From assembly GCF_014642075.1 (NCBI RefSeq), contig NZ_BMIK01000016.1, positions 1 to 64,000 of the forward strand: a stretch of 64,000 nucleotides of DNA, given 5' to 3'. The notes under the pieces are model-generated. The model saw only the letters and a list, made by a program, of their open reading frames with translations. It ran no database searches and was not told where the DNA came from. This DNA is from Parapedobacter defluvii (GTDB taxonomy: Bacteria; Bacteroidota; Bacteroidia; Sphingobacteriales; Sphingobacteriaceae). Every line of letters starts with the position of its first letter. The first letter of the stretch is position 1. Made by a program: the position numbers and the translations under genes. Positions 60,741 to 64,000 of the stretch are shown piece by piece.

Positions 60741-60860
60741 CTATTTCCATAACTCGTCCAGTGTCATTTTCACTGTACAGCCCGCCTTAATATCCACTTC
60801 GCCTTCCTGCATTTTGTCCGCCGCGCCTGCCTTAACATTTTTAATATCGTTAATTGCCAT
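60741..60860 (-). CDS. Very small hypothetical protein
   Basis: The 39-residue frame starts MAINDIKNVKAGAADKMQEG and ends CTVKMTLDELWK. The composition is protein-like with a regular KAGAADKM/IKAGCTVKM pattern. No promoter or ribosome site is obvious. It may be a short gene or the remains of one; no family recognised. Confidence 0.35.
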   Translation of the reverse strand: MAINDIKNVKAGAADKMQEGEVDIKAGCTVKMTLDELWK

Positions 60861-60899
60861 CGTCGACCACGGTTAGCTACGGCAGCTTTCTATCCGGTG

Positions 60900-61295
60900 C
60901 TAAGGCATCTGGCAGATTAGGCTTCTATAGCTAGCAAAATATTTTTTGGGCATAATCAGCGAGGCTGCCAGCAATGAACCGAAAATGGCAATCCCAATCA
61001 GTAACATTTGCCACCTCTCCTGATTCTCCGCCGGAAATTCATGGAACTCCGAAAGTAACGCTAACAGAAAGTAAGCACTCGCACCTCCCAATAAAATGGC
61101 TATCGAAAGCGCAAGATACTTATTTTTCCAAATCAATAGTATTGCAATTACCAGTATGCCAAAAACCATCATGCCACTAAAGGACGTAAAAGACGACGCC
61201 CCGATCCATTCGCCAATGAAACAGACCACTGCTGTTCCTAAGAGTAAAATCTCTAACGTATAAGGAAGTACCTTTCTGATTTTGCTTGCATTCAT
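60900..61295 (-). CDS. Hypothetical four-helix membrane protein
   Basis: The 131-residue product has four hydrophobic segments (about 11-29, 37-55, 61-83 and 95-116) and a basic C-terminus. No motif is recognised. It follows the frameshifted membrane-protein gene on the same strand after 90 bp and may belong to the same padR transcription unit. Confidence 0.6.
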   Translation of the reverse strand: MNASKIRKVLPYTLEILLLGTAVVCFIGEWIGASSFTSFSGMMVFGILVIAILLIWKNKYLALSIAILLGGASAYFLLALLSEFHEFPAENQERWQMLLIGIAIFGSLLAASLIMPKKYFASYRSLICQMP

Positions 61296-61385
61296 GTTTT
61301 ATGCATTTACTCAGTGTTACGAGTTAGCTGACCAAACTTAGCTAAAGTTACGCTAAAATGCAAGAAAAATCAACCAAAGAAGCTG

Positions 61386-62068
61386 CTAAAACAGGAGCTT
61401 ATGCTGTTCAAACTCCCGGCACTTTCGGATAGCATACGAAGTAATCCGGAAAAACGCCGCAAAAAGGAATGTGAAAAGCAGGATGACGCATACGAAAAGG
61501 CACGCATAGATCCAGGTTTCTTCCGGATGAAGGGTGAATTGATCAGATATCGCTGACCACCCTCCCCCGATCTGTAAGAGAAAGGTCGGTAGAAGTATAA
61601 ATTGATTAGCGAATTGCATGGCCATCAGCTTACGGTACTTGCGTTGTAACCACAGACTATATGCGGCTGCTCCCACTGAAAAGCAAGATAGACAAAACCC
61701 GAAATTGTCAACAGCCAAGGCGTGGCAATCATAAAAAAAAGCCGGTATAATACCACCCCAAAACCTCCTACTACCAACACGGTGGGGAAAGCCATCCACT
61801 GCTTGAATTCAAGACATATTTGATAAAAATATTTCTCACGAAGTGACTTAGCCATCGCTGCCTCCAGTTCACTAAATCCGAATATACCGAATTCCGCATG
61901 GGTCTGTTGCAGCGCCTCTTCAAAGTTCATACCGGGATTCCTCGTCAGTTTTTCCTCGATGCTGCAAGCTACATGATCGATAATTTCCATTTGGAGATCG
62001 ATCGCGGTAAAACCGCGCTGGCGGATGAAAGCCCGGAGACGTTCCAGTTGTTGTTTATTCAACTTCAC
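61386..62068 (-). pseudogene. Frameshifted membrane protein coupled to padR
   Basis: The first frame (62068-61625) starts MKLNKQQLERLRAFIRQRGF and has an amphipathic region (MEIIDHVACSIEEKLTRNPG, FEEALQQTHAEFG) like the cytoplasmic prefix found in several PadR-partner permeases, then two helices. Near 61675-61690 the coding moves by one base, from FVYLAF to SVGAAAYSLWLQRKYRKLMA, and runs on to 61386. Together about 227 residues with four to five helices. The cause is either a real single-base indel or a sequencing error. Its ATG overlaps the stop of padR in ATGA. Confidence 0.6.
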
Positions 62069-62403
62069 GACGCAGCAGGCTTAATATTTAACACCAATTG
62101 CAGTTTCTCGATGAAAGTAGTGGCCTCGCTCATTTTTTCCTTCACCTCACCTTTACCCTGTGGAGACAACGCGTAGTATTTGCGCACGCGCCCATCCACC
62201 AACTCTGTACTGGTTTCCAGTAAGCCATCTGCTTCCAATTTGTGTAACGCAGGATATAAAGCACCTTCGGTCAGTTTGAATTCCCCGTGACTCAACTGCC
62301 TTACCTTCTGTGTGATCTCGTAACCGTACATCTTATCATGGTCTTCGAGTAACTTCAAAATAATGGTTTGAAGTGTGCCTTTTAACAGTTTTGCCGAACT
62401 CAT
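62065..62403 (-). CDS. PadR-family transcriptional regulator
   Basis: The 112-residue protein is a winged-helix PadR: MSSAKLLKGTLQTIILKLLE, KMYGYEITQKVRQLSHGEFK, LTEGALYPALHKLEADGLLE and a dimer helix. The ATG at 62403 starts the conserved part; an upstream extension would be cysteine-rich and unlike the family. PadR proteins repress membrane-protein genes located behind them, as here. The -7 box ends 4 nt before the ATG. Confidence 0.9.
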   Translation of the reverse strand: MSSAKLLKGTLQTIILKLLEDHDKMYGYEITQKVRQLSHGEFKLTEGALYPALHKLEADGLLETSTELVDGRVRKYYALSPQGKGEVKEKMSEATTFIEKLQLVLNIKPAAS

Positions 62404-62407
62404 GCAG

Positions 62408-62415
62408 CAAATATA
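62408..62415 (-). promoter_or_regulatory. -7 box 4 nt before padR
   Basis: A perfect TATATTTG in the minus direction. It overlaps one arm of an AT-rich inverted repeat (TATATA with 9-nt spacer) that could be the PadR site, although AT-only arms are weak evidence. Confidence 0.55.
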
Positions 62416-62649
62416 TAGTTTTCCAATATATATAAGAAATTTATGTATAATATTTTTATCGTTATCCGAAGCACAAAAGGAACAACAATTGCACGAACCT
62501 GCTATTTTTTCAGTATAATTCATTAATCACCAGTCAATTATTCAGGTTCAACTAAACAGAACAAGACAAATTTTCCGATTCCGCAATCAAATCTCACGTG
62601 GTACTTGTTTTGACTATACAGGTTTTAATTACAGTATAAATTAACGATC

Positions 62650-64000
62650 ATGAATTTCAACAATTATACAATCAAAGCACAGGAAGCCATACAGAAGGCC
62701 TCTGAGATAGCAGTGGGTAACCAACAGCAATCCATTGAAACAGCACACTTGCTAAAAGGACTGTTGCTGGTGGATGAAAATGTAGTAACCCATCTGCTGA
62801 AAAAACTGAATGTAAATGTGAAGCACGTGGAGGAAGAGCTTGATAAACAGATCAGCTCATTTCCGAAAGTGAGTGGCAGCAATATTTACCTTGCCTCCTC
62901 AACGAATACAGCCTTGCAAAAGGCTCAGTCGTATCTGAAGGAATTCAAAGATGAGTTTGTATCCATCGAACACATTTTATTGGGCATCCTGAATGCAGGC
63001 GATAAAACCGCGGCGCTCTTAAAAGACCAGGGTGTAACGGAAAAAGACCTGAAGAAGGCGATTACGGATCTACGGGGCAACGCACGGGTAACCGATCCGA
63101 ATGCCGAAGCCACCTACAATGCGCTTAACAAATATGCGCGCAACCTCAACGAAGACGCCGAATCGGGGAAACTCGATCCGGTCATCGGTCGTGATGAGGA
63201 AATCCGCAGGGTCATTCAGATTTTGTCTCGCCGTACCAAAAACAACCCCATTCTTGTAGGAGAGCCGGGTGTGGGAAAAACGGCAATCGCCGAGGGCATT
63301 GCCCACCGGATCATCAAAGGCGACGTCCCCGAGAACCTGAAAACCAAAACGGTATTCTCGTTGGATATGGGAGCACTCATTGCCGGAGCCAAATACAAGG
63401 GTGAATTTGAAGAACGCCTCAAAGCGGTGGTAAAAGAAGTTACACAGAGTGACGGGGAAATCATCCTCTTTATCGATGAAATCCACACGTTGGTGGGCGC
63501 CGGAGGAGGTGAAGGGGCAATGGATGCTGCCAACATTCTCAAACCGGCATTGGCCCGTGGAGAGCTGCGTGCCATTGGTGCGACGACACTGAACGAGTAC
63601 CAGAAGTATTTCGAAAAAGATAAGGCGCTGGAACGGCGTTTCCAAAAAGTGATGGTGGAGGAACCCGACACGCAGGATGCGATTTCCATTCTGCGCGGAC
63701 TCAAGGAGCGTTATGAAACCCACCACAAGGTGCGTATCCTGGACGAGGCCATCATCGCAGCCGTAGAGCTTTCGCAACGTTACATTGCAGACCGGTTCCT
63801 GCCCGACAAAGCCATTGACCTCATGGATGAGGCAGCCTCCAAACTCCGGCTGGAAATGGACTCGGTGCCCGAATCGGTGGATGAAATCGAACGCCGCATT
63901 ATGCAGCTGGAAATTGAACGGGAGGCTATCAAACGGGAGAAGGACACGAAAAAGGTTGATGAACTGAGTGAGGAAATTGCCAATCTCAGTGCCGATCGGG
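62650..64000 (+). CDS. clpB: ATP-dependent disaggregase ClpB (5' part)
   Basis: The first 450 residues are in the window; the gene runs off the edge. The N domain (about 1-145, [20 protein letters not shown]) is followed by the first AAA+ module with Walker A GEPGVGKT (204-211), Walker [10 protein letters not shown] (about 275-283) and an arginine finger region ([15 protein letters not shown]). The M-domain coiled coil begins at about 405 ([20 protein letters not shown]), which separates ClpB from ClpA/C. ClpB with DnaK rescues aggregated proteins after heat stress. No CIRCE or sigma-32-type site is apparent upstream. Confidence 0.93.
   Translation, partial: MNFNNYTIKAQEAIQKASEIAVGNQQQSIETAHLLKGLLLVDENVVTHLLKKLNVNVKHVEEELDKQISSFPKVSGSNIYLASSTNTALQKAQSYLKEFKDEFVSIEHILLGILNAGDKTAALLKDQGVTEKDLKKAITDLRGNARVTDPNAEATYNALNKYARNLNEDAESGKLDPVIGRDEEIRRVIQILSRRTKNNPILVGEPGVGKTAIAEGIAHRIIKGDVPENLKTKTVFSLDMGALIAGAKYKGEFEERLKAVVKEVTQSDGEIILFIDEIHTLVGAGGGEGAMDAANILKPALARGELRAIGATTLNEYQKYFEKDKALERRFQKVMVEEPDTQDAISILRGLKERYETHHKVRILDEAIIAAVELSQRYIADRFLPDKAIDLMDEAASKLRLEMDSVPESVDEIERRIMQLEIEREAIKREKDTKKVDELSEEIANLSADR

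Overview
The window looks like a chromosomal segment of a Bacteroidota bacterium, most likely a member of the Sphingobacteriaceae (inference). The evidence is a SusC/SusD polysaccharide-utilisation locus with a FecR-type sensor, split nucleotidase genes, an RNase R, ClpB and RecR of Bacteroidota type, and above all the repeated appearance of the phylum's own -7 promoter box, TAnnTTTG, in front of genes. No CRISPR array, rRNA or complete tRNA is visible.

Positions 1-12.4 kb are an AT-rich accessory region full of small defence-like and toxin-antitoxin-like modules, many of them broken. Several families occur twice, one copy intact or nearly so and one copy decayed: PD-(D/E)XK Rpn-type nuclease/transposase (103-1005 nonsense copy, 4203-5105 intact), DUF6933-like (5207-5461 fragment, 10000-10542 intact), DUF6934-like (11012-11470 intact, 12017-12073 fragment), a small SFSDKV-motif protein (5538-5888, 8140-8352), and a nucleotidyltransferase-HEPN fusion (8799-9070 and 11680-11970, both internally deleted). 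A short hicA toxin gene and its hicB antitoxin gene (6508-7126), a deleted zeta-toxin-like gene, a HEPN-motif protein and a truncated XRE antitoxin gene complete the set. A 3' piece of a tRNA-Leu at 10839-10870 suggests that an integrative element once used this place as an attachment site.

Positions 12.4-23.5 kb are ordinary core genes: two membrane/lipoprotein genes, a DnaQ-exonuclease/GIY-YIG fusion, an MFS exporter, transaldolase-like aldolase, a Fur-family regulator, penicillin-binding protein 1C, a predicted 3'-5' exonuclease and RNase R. Positions 23.5-30.3 kb are a second AT-rich accessory stretch: a MntA/HepT toxin-antitoxin pair, a tight four-gene operon led by a Schlafen/AlbA_2-domain protein, a GIY-YIG nuclease remnant, an Mrr-like endonuclease, a collagen-like lipoprotein, and a strongly structured RNA candidate (30009-30151).

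Positions 30.3-44.0 kb are one minus-strand polysaccharide-utilisation locus: FecR, SusC, SusD, two surface lipoproteins, a GH20 hexosaminidase, a sialate-O-acetylesterase-like enzyme and an uncharacterised lipoprotein. The partner ECF sigma factor of FecR is not in the window. The gene content suggests an acetylated, N-acetylhexosamine-containing glycan as substrate.

Positions 44.0-64.0 kb hold an AI-2E family permease, a tetR-tolC-adaptor-RND efflux operon with two matching palindromic operators, an EamA exporter with an Lrp-type regulator and paired operator sites, a 5'-nucleotidase split into two overlapping genes in reversed domain order, an MFS transporter, an SDR, recR, a LOG-family protein, a PadR regulator followed by a frameshifted membrane gene, and the first 1351 bases of clpB. 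A recurring feature is a -7 box lying only 4-6 nt before the start codon, which predicts leaderless mRNAs for at least six genes. Two of these share an identical ACTAA-N5-TTAGT operator geometry.
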